Shown: positions 35,288 to 43,764 of the stretch, one piece after another
Numbering within the stretch: position 1 is the first letter of the stretch
How the letters are laid out: each line of letters starts with the position of its first letter
DNA from: CATQHS01 sp963422655
Lineage (GTDB): Bacteria; Actinomycetota; Acidimicrobiia; Acidimicrobiales; Aldehydirespiratoraceae
Direction: 5' to 3'
DNA length: 64,000 bases
NCBI GenBank assembly: GCA_963422655.1
Contig: OY730440.1
Location: forward strand, 1,488,001 to 1,552,000
Notes under the pieces: generated by a model
Databases searched by the model: none
The model's input: the letters and a program-made list of their open reading frames with translations, nothing else
Told to the model about the DNA's origin: nothing
Program-made: the position numbers and the translations under genes

Positions 35288-36457
35288 CTAGGAGCGATCG
35301 ACGAAGTTGTTGGAGATGACCGTGGCCACGTCGATCTGCTCCTCGAGGATTCCGAGTTCGACACCCTTGTCGGCCAAGTCCTGAATGGTGGAGACGTCAC
35401 ACCACCCCTTGCCGTTTTCGGCCACGCCCGGCCCGTTGTTCTGCATCTCGATGCGGAAGTCGATGACGGCCCGGTTGCGGACGAGGTTGTCGGCTCCCAC
35501 TGCGTAGCGGGACCCGATCTCCGCCGCCGCGTCGGGGTTCTCCTCGATCCAGTCCTTGGCCTTCTGTAGGGCTCCGATGAAGCCGGCTACGAGGTCATGG
35601 TTCTCCTCGAGCCAGCTCGATTGGGCGAAGTACACGTCGTTGGGGCCGGGAACCTGCTCATACTGCCAGATGTCGTAGTCGTTCTGCTCGTCGGCCGGGA
35701 TGCCCCCGTTGTCGAACAGGGCCCAGTTGATGCTGCCCCATGTCGACGCCGCTTGAGCTTCACCGCTCAAAAGGGCGCTTCCGAAGTCGATACCAGTGGC
35801 CGCAAAAGTCACCTCGTCCTCGGAGATCCCGTTGTCAGCGAGCAAAAGAGCGGCGTACCACTTGCTGGTCGATGCCTGCGATGTGACCGCGATCGTCTTG
35901 CCTTTGAGGTCGGTAGGAGTTTCTATGCCGCTGGCCGTGTTCACCAGCAGTGTGAGCCAGTTCTGGGTGTAGGGGCAGTAGAAGCCCTCCACCTCGGCTC
36001 CGGCCTGCACGGCGAAGAAGCCCGAATAGGCGTCGGCCATGGCGATGTCGGCGTTGCCGGCGACGAGCTGTCGCACCGCGTCTCCGGCGCCTTGGCCCGG
36101 AAGCTGCTCGATGACGACGCCCGCTTCGGCGAAGTAGCCGTTCTCCTCACCGACGTAGAGATCGATGAAGTCGATGAATTTCCCACCCCATGGGACCAGA
36201 CGGATCGTCACCAGCTCCTTCGGCTCCGGGGTGGGTTCCGGTTCTTCTTCTTCGCCTTCGTCGTCGGGGGTTTCGGGCTCGGGGTCCGGTTCTTCGGCCA
36301 CGGTGGCATCGGTTACCGTCGGCTCGGGCTCTACCGTTGCACCCGAGTCGTCGTCATCGCTGCACGCCGCGGCCACCACTGCCACTACCAGCAACAATGC
36401 CAGCCAGCCTGGCCCCCATCGACGATGTGACGCGCCAAGAAGTTTTCGCACGATCAT
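35288..36457 (-). CDS. ABC transporter substrate-binding lipoprotein (NMT1/SsuA-like)
   Basis: A 389-residue lipoprotein. The signal ends in the lipobox VVAAACSD. An acidic Glu/Pro/Asp linker of about 45 residues follows (EPEPTVTDAT to EPTPEPKE). The NMT1-like domain then begins VTIRLVPWGGKFIDF. Relatives bind nitrate, alkanesulfonates, taurine or pyrimidine precursors. The ligand cannot be named from sequence. GGAGGG lies before the ATG. First gene of the importer block, next to a strong promoter. Confidence 0.88.
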   Translation of the reverse strand: MIVRKLLGASHRRWGPGWLALLLVVAVVAAACSDDDDSGATVEPEPTVTDATVAEEPDPEPETPDDEGEEEEPEPTPEPKELVTIRLVPWGGKFIDFIDLYVGEENGYFAEAGVVIEQLPGQGAGDAVRQLVAGNADIAMADAYSGFFAVQAGAEVEGFYCPYTQNWLTLLVNTASGIETPTDLKGKTIAVTSQASTSKWYAALLLADNGISEDEVTFAATGIDFGSALLSGEAQAASTWGSINWALFDNGGIPADEQNDYDIWQYEQVPGPNDVYFAQSSWLEENHDLVAGFIGALQKAKDWIEENPDAAAEIGSRYAVGADNLVRNRAVIDFRIEMQNNGPGVAENGKGWCDVSTIQDLADKGVELGILEEQIDVATVISNNFVDRS

Positions 36458-36469
36458 TACCCTCCAAGC

Positions 36470-36496
36470 AGATAGTTGAGATTTGATATTCTATCT
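36470..36496. promoter_or_regulatory. Operator-like inverted repeat in front of the importer operon
   Basis: AGATAG and CTATCT form a perfect 6-bp inverted repeat with a 15-base spacer that overlaps the -10 box of the promoter. Its location is ideal for repression, and the FCD-GntR protein of the same operon is the natural candidate. Binding is inferred. Confidence 0.4.
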
Positions 36497-36520
36497 AGCC
36501 TCCGGACGGCGCGGTGTCAA
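36492..36520 (-). promoter_or_regulatory. Strong promoter of the importer/catabolic operon
   Basis: On the minus strand: TTGACA, a 17-base spacer, TAGATA. This is close to the sigma-A consensus. It lies 35 bases upstream of the substrate-binding protein start, and no other promoter of this quality lies between the seven genes that follow. Confidence 0.6.
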
Positions 36521-36598
36521 GCTCGCTCTCGGGCTGCCCCGGTGCCGCCCTGGAAGAGGCGAGCTGGATCGGGGCCCGGGAAAGACTGCAGATCCTGG

Positions 36599-39500
36599 TT
36601 ACGGCGTATTTCGTCGCCGTTTTTTCGCTTGATAGCGTTCGATTGCGGCGTTGAACGCGGCGTCGATGCGGGAACCTCGTCGAGTAAAACTGAGTTCCTT
36701 GCGCATCTCCGCGGAGATTTCGTCTTTCGTGCGCAACAGCCCGTCGGAGCGGATCCATTCGACGAGCCGATCAAGCATGTAGTTGCTGTATTTGCCTATA
36801 GGCGGACCGTGGGGGAGGATGGGTCTGAGGCCACGGCGAGGGAACGCCTTTGCTGGCGTAGTGCGCCCGGTCCGGCCCCAGTCTGACTCGCCCATGGGCT
36901 TCGTGTACCCATGGTCGCTGACTGCGACTGCCTCACGGACATGTTCCAGCACACGTTGCACTTCGAGTACAGGGTTGTCGAACCAGTTCGTCGACCAGAT
37001 CCGTAAGAACCGCCAGCCGAGCCGTTCGAGGTGTTCCTGCCGCAGCCTGTCCCGTTCGCGCCCACATCGGCCCGACTGGTAAGTGGCACCATCTGTTTCG
37101 ACCGCGAGAACGAACCTGGTCGGGTCCTTCGGGTGGCGTATGGCGAAGTCGATGCGGTATCCGGATACGCCGTACTGAGCCACGAGGCTCAGTCCGGCCT
37201 CCGTGAGCTTGCGGTAGACGTCTCGCTCGAATGAGTTCATCGGATGTTCATCGGCCGCGCTATCAGGCTGGGCTACCCCGCCTGAGGACATGTATTCCAG
37301 GTAGTCCCGTAGCATCCTCACAGCACTATCTGAATCAAATCGGTCAAGGTTGCCCATCTCTTCGTGAGTGAACGACGACACCAATGTCATTCGTCGTCTG
37401 GCTCGGGTTACGGCGACGTTGAGACGCCGCCGGCCCTCCTTCTGGTTGAGCGGCCCGAACTGGTACCGCATCGTCCCGTCGGGTTTCTTCGTGTACCCGA
37501 CGCTGAGAATGATCGCGTCTCGTTCGTCGCCTTGAACCAACTCGAGACTCTTTACGAAATAAGGCTCTCGGCCCTCGGATTCCAGGAAGAACCGGAGCGC
37601 CTCGCGGTTCGAGGCAGGAGCATTCAGTCGTGCGAACAGAGCTTCCTCGATCCGGCCAGCGTGGTGAAGACCCATGGCTACGACGCCCAGAGTCTGGTCT
37701 GGTCGCTCACGGGCGTGTTCGATCATCAGATCTACGACCCGCCGAACTTCATCGGAATTGCTTTTCGTGTCGCGAACCGCTTCGGCACAGTGAGGCACGT
37801 GCTCGAAATGCAGGCAGTCGTCACCGGTGACCGACGGGAACGAGACCAGTTCACCGTTATAGATCTGCCGGTTGGCGAAGACGATCAGCCGCTCGTCCTG
37901 TGACCGGTAGTGCCACCGCAAGTGGCGCTCGGGCAGCAGACCCAGCGTCGCGTTCAGTATCGATTCCTGCCCCTCGATAGCGTCTTGCGGGCGGTCTTCG
38001 GAATAGTCGTCTCCGCTTTCGTTGTCATCACGTTCGAAAAACGTGGTCGGCGGCAACTGCTTCGGGTCACCTACTACGACGAGACTGGAGCCACGAAGGA
38101 TCGGCGGTACAGCGTCGCCGGGAGGAACCTGGCTGGCCTCGTCGAACACGACAAGATCGAACAGCCGATCAGCGGGCATCAGCCGTGACACGTCGAGTGG
38201 AGACATCATCCAGCACGGCTTCACAGCGAGCAGGACTTGCGAATTCTCAGCGAGCAGGCTTCGCAAGGGTTTGCGCCGTCTTCTCTTTGTCAACTCACGG
38301 CTGAGGGCCCACTTCTGGCTGGGGTGGTCGTCTTGAGCTCGGACGGAACGTTCAGCGAGAAGCCGGATGACACGTTGGGCAGAGCCTGTGATGTGGGCCC
38401 GGTCGAGACAAGCGTAATGGGCGGCGACCTCGTCGTGCTTACGTGGGTCGGCGCTGAGCTCGACCAGCACCGGCTCACGCCGTCTGGCGTCTGAGACAAT
38501 GGCTTCGTTCCAAGCATGTTCCAGGAGTTTTGTCGCGTGTTCCTTGAGATGGTCATGGGCAGATAGGTGATCCAGAGCTCCGCTGAAGCCCCCCTCACGC
38601 AGCCACGTCTCTTGTTCTCTGACCTGCCATGCCGTCGCAGCCAGTCGCTCTTCGGCTTTCAGCGTTTCGACCGTTCGGATGATCTCGGTCAGCGGAGTAG
38701 ACCCGGTGTCCAGCGACGGAAGCCAGGCCGCCAAGCGTTCCGTCAATTGCCGATGGTAGCTGATGTTCCTCCGGATCCGGTCGCTTCCCATCCCGAACGT
38801 TCTCGGGGATCCGGAGAATCCTGCGATGCGCCAGTCCGCTTTGATCCGCTGTGCATTCTCGCACCTTTCCGCCAGATTTTCGAAGTGGCTCCGCAACGAA
38901 GCCAAGGATGCTTGCTCCGTGTCGAGCTCGGCCGGCAGCCATCGAGCCACCGGACCGATACCTTCACGGAACCTGGAGATGACCTGCCTGAGCCAACCCG
39001 CGACACTGGCTTGACGGTCCGGCTCGAGTCGCGCTGGCCATTGTGGCTTGCCATCGAACCCTGATTCGGTCCATCGACGGGAAAGCTGGTCGGCTTCTAC
39101 CAACACGGCCAAAACGCGGTAGCCGTGGTCGTGCAACCGGTCGACCGTGAACGGGTTGGTAACGGTCCTGAGCGGCGCGTGCTTCTGAAGTAGCCGGTCG
39201 CATGTCTCCTGACGGTCGAGAGCGTCGCGAAACTTGTCGCCTGCTCGGAAGTTGCCGAGACTCGGTAGACCGCTGAACCCGGTGGCGTCCCAGGCCCTGC
39301 GAACTCGCTCGGCTTCGTCGGCGTCGGACAGCATCTCCTGGAGAGCTTTGCGCCGGGGTGCACATTTGGGCTTGTACGCCTTTCGTATCAGCTTGCGAGC
39401 CTGGCGAAGTTCACGACGGGGAGGTTTCAGACAGTTACCTGCCAGTGAGCCGAGCTGGTTACGGATAACACCGGCCGCGACTGTTACCTCTTTCGAGAAG

Positions 39501-41605
39501 ATGAGCTCACCACAACGGGTCAGCAACGAATCGAGATTGTCGAGTGCTCGACAAGCCTCGACAGTGACTGCCGCCCCGCGGTTCACGGCTTCGATCGCCG
39601 AGCTCAGGGCATCGACGTCGGTATTGCCACTCTCTTTCATCTGTTCGAGCGCCGGCCGGAGGTCTTTGACGTTCCCATCGTCTCGCAGCGCTGCCTCTAC
39701 GAGGGCTCCGGCCGCTTCACTGGGAATATCGCTCTCCAGCCTGTGGACGAGCGCCTCCATCTCTTCGAACCAGCCCTCGAGGTGCTCGCAGATGCCAAGA
39801 GAGGGGTTCTGGATTCCGAAACCGGTCAGGACATCGACCAGGACGCCGTAGTCCTCGGCGCCGTCTCCAGTGAGAAGGTCGTCCAATGCATGGCCGGCTT
39901 CTTCGGCGCCACCTTCGAACAGCTTTCGCTGATACTCGTCGTCGAGGGAGTCCTCCACTCGTTCGAGAAGATCAGCGAGCGGCTCACAGTTATCGAGAGT
40001 GCCAGCAAAGCCAGGTCTTACCTCGGTATAGGCTTTTGTCAGTTCGTCTCGGCTTTGGTTCGTTCTTACCGCGGTCATCTCGCGGATAAGCTCCAGAGCT
40101 TCGTCCTCGTCTTCGGGCGAAGACAATTCGGCGTCCTTCCATCGAGATGGTGATCCTTCGAGGGAGCGGCCCATGTCGGCCCACTTCCGGAGATGGGTCG
40201 ATGATGAGTTCAGGGCCTCTCTGTCGAGGCCTTTCAGCACTCGGTGGCTAAGCGTCAGCTTCGGCTCGGGTAGATCGGCGAGGCCGGCCAGGTCGACCTG
40301 GGCTTCGAACAGTGACACCCCCCATGGCGGCCGGGGTGAGTGGAGAACTCGGCAGTATTCGACGAGCGTGTCACGGTTCTCGGCCAGCATCCGGTGAAGC
40401 TGATGGGACGGGTCCGCGATCGCTTTCTTCGGGGCTGACAGTGCGCGGTTGATTTGATCTCTGACGGACTGGACTCCGCTATTGCGCCCATGGACGTCCA
40501 TGAGGTAATCACCGAGCCCGACCTCGCGCAGCCTTTTCGCCACAGCGTCTATAGCGGCTGACTTCTCGGCCACGAACAGCACGGACCGGCCGGCGGCGGT
40601 GACCGCGGCGATGATGTTCGCAATGGTCTGGCTCTTGCCTGTGCCCGGCGGCCCGTGAAGTAGGAATGATCTTCCGGCGACGGCCGCGTTCACGGCGGCG
40701 TGTTGAGATGCGTCGGCGTCGAGAACCAGATGCTCTTCGGAAGGTTTGACGCGGTCGAGTCCCGGTCCGCCGAACTTGTCGTCTTTCCTCCCGTCCAAGC
40801 CGGTACCGGCAACGGACAGCTCTGATTGGAGTTCTCCTATGGCAGTCGGTTCACCGGCCAGAGCCGCAATCATGCGATGCTGCGCGTAGGCCCTGGTATT
40901 GGTACGCAGGTCGTTGACAAGTGGCATCTTGGCGTACGAAAGGTTCCCCAGCAGCACCTCTGCCTTGGTTGTGAAACCGGGCACCGAGGCGTGCCGGGCC
41001 CGAGCCTTCAGTTCGTTCAGCACGCCATCGAGATGGACGAATCTCGGCACCGTGTAATCATCCTGTAGGCCGCTCAGGTCGCCAAGCCCGAACTCCTCGC
41101 TCAGGTGGCGAGCCAGTTCCTCGTTGAGTGCCCAATCGTCGGAGACTTCGACCCTGAACCTCGTGCTGTTCGGACTGCTCGGCTTCAGAACGGCAGGACA
41201 AAGCAATACCGGAGCCCGAGGCACGGAGCGGGAGCCCCTTGGTGGCCGCCAGGTAGCGGTGCCCGCCATCAGGAACAGTGTGTTGATGCCTTTCTCTTCC
41301 AAGTACTGGCGCGTCCGGCGGTGAATTCGGCGGGCGCACCGGACGTGGTCGGGGATGCCTTGTGTCGGCTCTGTATGTTCGTCGGACTCGGATGGTTCCG
41401 AGAGATCACTCGAGAAGAGAGCATCCAATTCGACGGTCTCGCCTTTGAGAAGGTTGCTCAACACTGCGGCGTCGGTATCGGTGAGTTCGAGAGTGCCCCA
41501 TTTTAGGTTCCGGTAGAAGAGGAGATTCCCGCCCGACGAACGACTGATCCGTTGCGCCCAGCGTTCCAGAGCTTCTTTGACGATGCTCTCGTCATATCCG
41601 GTCAT
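36599..41605 (-). CDS. Giant SF1 helicase with C-terminal MTES_1575/Vsr-type nuclease
   Basis: A 1668-residue protein. Residues about 1-300 resemble the DUF4011-type N-terminus (NLLFYRNLKWGTLELTD). Walker A is HGPPGTGKSQ (about residue 317) followed by SVLFVAEKSAAIDAV. A long helical insertion fills about 430-1100. Helicase motif II is VVFDEASQVPPGD (about 1155) with VVVGDPKQLPPTTFF. Motifs IV-VI include WHYRSQDERLIVFANR and NVAVTRARRRM. The nuclease at about 1470-1600 has YRIDFAI, VETDGA and RLGWRFLRIWSTNWF, an intact Vsr-like PD-(D/E)xK core. Such fusions are common in defence islands. The gene follows a GlcG-like gene with 18 bases between. Confidence 0.8.
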   Translation of the reverse strand: MTGYDESIVKEALERWAQRISRSSGGNLLFYRNLKWGTLELTDTDAAVLSNLLKGETVELDALFSSDLSEPSESDEHTEPTQGIPDHVRCARRIHRRTRQYLEEKGINTLFLMAGTATWRPPRGSRSVPRAPVLLCPAVLKPSSPNSTRFRVEVSDDWALNEELARHLSEEFGLGDLSGLQDDYTVPRFVHLDGVLNELKARARHASVPGFTTKAEVLLGNLSYAKMPLVNDLRTNTRAYAQHRMIAALAGEPTAIGELQSELSVAGTGLDGRKDDKFGGPGLDRVKPSEEHLVLDADASQHAAVNAAVAGRSFLLHGPPGTGKSQTIANIIAAVTAAGRSVLFVAEKSAAIDAVAKRLREVGLGDYLMDVHGRNSGVQSVRDQINRALSAPKKAIADPSHQLHRMLAENRDTLVEYCRVLHSPRPPWGVSLFEAQVDLAGLADLPEPKLTLSHRVLKGLDREALNSSSTHLRKWADMGRSLEGSPSRWKDAELSSPEDEDEALELIREMTAVRTNQSRDELTKAYTEVRPGFAGTLDNCEPLADLLERVEDSLDDEYQRKLFEGGAEEAGHALDDLLTGDGAEDYGVLVDVLTGFGIQNPSLGICEHLEGWFEEMEALVHRLESDIPSEAAGALVEAALRDDGNVKDLRPALEQMKESGNTDVDALSSAIEAVNRGAAVTVEACRALDNLDSLLTRCGELIFSKEVTVAAGVIRNQLGSLAGNCLKPPRRELRQARKLIRKAYKPKCAPRRKALQEMLSDADEAERVRRAWDATGFSGLPSLGNFRAGDKFRDALDRQETCDRLLQKHAPLRTVTNPFTVDRLHDHGYRVLAVLVEADQLSRRWTESGFDGKPQWPARLEPDRQASVAGWLRQVISRFREGIGPVARWLPAELDTEQASLASLRSHFENLAERCENAQRIKADWRIAGFSGSPRTFGMGSDRIRRNISYHRQLTERLAAWLPSLDTGSTPLTEIIRTVETLKAEERLAATAWQVREQETWLREGGFSGALDHLSAHDHLKEHATKLLEHAWNEAIVSDARRREPVLVELSADPRKHDEVAAHYACLDRAHITGSAQRVIRLLAERSVRAQDDHPSQKWALSRELTKRRRRKPLRSLLAENSQVLLAVKPCWMMSPLDVSRLMPADRLFDLVVFDEASQVPPGDAVPPILRGSSLVVVGDPKQLPPTTFFERDDNESGDDYSEDRPQDAIEGQESILNATLGLLPERHLRWHYRSQDERLIVFANRQIYNGELVSFPSVTGDDCLHFEHVPHCAEAVRDTKSNSDEVRRVVDLMIEHARERPDQTLGVVAMGLHHAGRIEEALFARLNAPASNREALRFFLESEGREPYFVKSLELVQGDERDAIILSVGYTKKPDGTMRYQFGPLNQKEGRRRLNVAVTRARRRMTLVSSFTHEEMGNLDRFDSDSAVRMLRDYLEYMSSGGVAQPDSAADEHPMNSFERDVYRKLTEAGLSLVAQYGVSGYRIDFAIRHPKDPTRFVLAVETDGATYQSGRCGRERDRLRQEHLERLGWRFLRIWSTNWFDNPVLEVQRVLEHVREAVAVSDHGYTKPMGESDWGRTGRTTPAKAFPRRGLRPILPHGPPIGKYSNYMLDRLVEWIRSDGLLRTKDEISAEMRKELSFTRRGSRIDAAFNAAIERYQAKKRRRNTP

Positions 41606-41623
41606 GGCCCGTTTCGAAGGTGG

Positions 41624-42052
41624 TCAGCTCGGCGCACCGAGGCCGGTCTTGGCCAGGCCGGCCAATGCGCATTCCTCGTCGGTGTCCGAAACGTCGCCGG
41701 TGACGCCGACCGCGCCGATCACGTCGCCGTTACCACCGGCGATGAGAACCCCACCGGCGGCGGGGACCATCTTGGCGGCCCCGATCGAAATCAGCCCGTT
41801 GATCAGCGCCGGTTGGATCTCGGCCAGACCGGCCAGGGCCCGGGTGGAGCGACCCATGGCCAGAGCCGACCAAGCCTTGGCGGTAGCGATCTCGGGGCGG
41901 ATCAAACTCGAACCGTCCTCGCTGAGCAGGCAGCGGACAACTCCCCGGACATCGAGGACGGCAACGGCCATGGGTGGCATCTCTCGGGCTCGGGCTTGCT
42001 CCAACACCGCATCGGCAATGCCTCTGGCTGTGTCGAGCGTCAACTCACTCAT
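41624..42052 (-). CDS. GlcG/HbpS-family protein
   Basis: A 142-residue protein of the GlcG/HbpS family. The core is AVAVLDVRGVVRCLLSEDG, AKAWSALAMGRSTRAL, and the Gly-rich end GGVLIAGGNGDVIGAVGVTG. Some members bind heme or degradation intermediates, others accompany glycolate or Mo-enzyme operons. The ATG at 42052 follows AGGAGG. It is divergent from the iron-sulfur/NrfD gene and runs into the helicase gene. Confidence 0.75.
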   Translation of the reverse strand: MSELTLDTARGIADAVLEQARAREMPPMAVAVLDVRGVVRCLLSEDGSSLIRPEIATAKAWSALAMGRSTRALAGLAEIQPALINGLISIGAAKMVPAAGGVLIAGGNGDVIGAVGVTGDVSDTDEECALAGLAKTGLGAPS

Positions 42053-42177
42053 GTCCGCCTCCTGTGAAAATGGGGGTGTGTCGGGGCTCGTGAATGACAG
42101 CACGGCAGAGATCACAGTACCCCGAGCTCGATATCGCCGGCGGGGAGCGGCTCACCCTCGTAGGCTCATCCACCGCC

Positions 42178-43716
42178 ATGACACGACTGGGGTTCCTGCT
42201 CGACAGCGAAAGCTGTATCGGTTGCCATGCCTGCACCGTGGCCTGCAAGAGCGAACACGATGTTCCGCTGGGCGTCAACCGCACCTGGGTGAAATACATC
42301 GAGACCGGCACCTTCCCCGACGTGGCCCGCAAGTTCGCAGTGATGCGTTGCAATCAATGCGACGATGCGCCGTGCATGAGTATCTGCCCTACCTCGGCGC
42401 TGTACCGGACCCCCAACGGGGTCGTGGACTTCGACGATGGCAACTGCATCGGCTGCAAGTCATGCATGAACGCCTGCCCTTACGACGCCCTCTACATAAA
42501 CCCGGAGACCGGCACCGCCCACAAGTGCAACATGTGCAACCACCGGATCGAGGTGGGGTTGGAACCGTCGTGCCAGATCGTGTGCCCCACCGAAGCCATC
42601 AAGATCGGTGATCTCGACGATCCTTCCTCGGAGATCAGCCGGATAATCGCCCGAGACGACGTGGCGGTGCGGGCACCCGAGCAGAACACGAAGCCGAAAG
42701 TGTACTACCGCGGCGCCGATCAGGCATCACTGGACCCGACCCGCACCGCCATTGCCAACGACGGTCTGATCTGGGCCGACACCACCCCCGACCATCCGAC
42801 GATTCCAGTGCGGCCCGGGCGAACCCCCACCGACGAAGCCGGGGTGGTGGCTCGAACCGTCTACACCACCGCGCATCCGATGGCGTGGGGTGAGAAGGTC
42901 TCCGGCTATCTGGTCACCAAGGCCATGGCGGCGGGCGTGATGGCCGTGGCTGCACTGCTGGTGGTACTGGGCCATGGCGACGCGCAGGCTCCGGTCGGCG
43001 TGGCCCCACCGGTGATTGCCGGGGTCTTTCTGGCTGTCACCGGCGTGCTGCTGGTCGGCGATCTCAAGCAGCCCGGTCGGTTCCACTATCTACTCACCCG
43101 CTCCAACCGGTCGTCGTGGCTGGTCAAGGGGGCCTATGTCCTCATGGCGTTCACCGTAATCTGTGGCCTGTGGTGGATCGGGGGCCTGCTCGGAGCCGGG
43201 TGGCTGCTGGAGGTGTTGGCCATCCCGGCCGTGCTGGGAGCAGCCGGCACCGCCGGCTACACCGCCTTTTTGTTCTCTCAGTGCGAGGGCCGAGACCTAT
43301 GGCAGACGCCACTGTTGTTGCCGGTGCTGCTGGCCCAGGCCGTCACCGCTGGTGGCAGCGTCTACGGGGTGCTCGACCTGTTCGTGGCCGTGCCCGAGCC
43401 CATCGCCGTCGGTTGGGTATTGCTCGGTGGACTGGCTGCGACGGCGGTGTTCATCGCCATCGAGGTCGTCTCACATCCCAGCCGCCCTGTCGAGCTCGCG
43501 GTGGAGATGATGACCAGAGGCCGGTACGCCAAACAGTTCTGGTGGGGCGGGGTGGCGGCCGGTCTGGTCGCGCCAGCGGTGCTGGTGATCGTCGCCCTTG
43601 CCGCCGATGTCGAAAGCCCCGTGCCGGTGGCAGCCGGCGGGGTGCTGGCATTGGTCGGCATGTTCGCCTACGAGGACGCCTTCGTTCGTTCCGGCCAATC
43701 CGTGCCACTGTCATGA
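42178..43716 (+). CDS. Iron-sulfur protein fused to NrfD-type membrane anchor
   Basis: A 512-residue fusion. The N-terminal half is a four-cluster ferredoxin (DmsB/NrfC type) with CIGCHACTVACK, CNQCDDAPCMSICP, CIGCKSCMNACP and CNMC/CQIVCP. The C-terminal half (from about residue 240) has around eight membrane helices and looks like NrfD/PsrC/SoeC. Usually these are separate proteins. The start MTRLGFLLDSESCIGCHAC at 42178 matches family starts; an in-frame ATG at 42094 would add 28 residues. It likely passes electrons between the Mo enzyme downstream (49-base gap) and the quinone pool. Confidence 0.82.
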   Translation: MTRLGFLLDSESCIGCHACTVACKSEHDVPLGVNRTWVKYIETGTFPDVARKFAVMRCNQCDDAPCMSICPTSALYRTPNGVVDFDDGNCIGCKSCMNACPYDALYINPETGTAHKCNMCNHRIEVGLEPSCQIVCPTEAIKIGDLDDPSSEISRIIARDDVAVRAPEQNTKPKVYYRGADQASLDPTRTAIANDGLIWADTTPDHPTIPVRPGRTPTDEAGVVARTVYTTAHPMAWGEKVSGYLVTKAMAAGVMAVAALLVVLGHGDAQAPVGVAPPVIAGVFLAVTGVLLVGDLKQPGRFHYLLTRSNRSSWLVKGAYVLMAFTVICGLWWIGGLLGAGWLLEVLAIPAVLGAAGTAGYTAFLFSQCEGRDLWQTPLLLPVLLAQAVTAGGSVYGVLDLFVAVPEPIAVGWVLLGGLAATAVFIAIEVVSHPSRPVELAVEMMTRGRYAKQFWWGGVAAGLVAPAVLVIVALAADVESPVPVAAGGVLALVGMFAYEDAFVRSGQSVPLS

Positions 43717-43764
43717 CCGGGCCGACAAGAGGCGCGGGCGAGAAGGCCGAATGAGAGAACCGGC

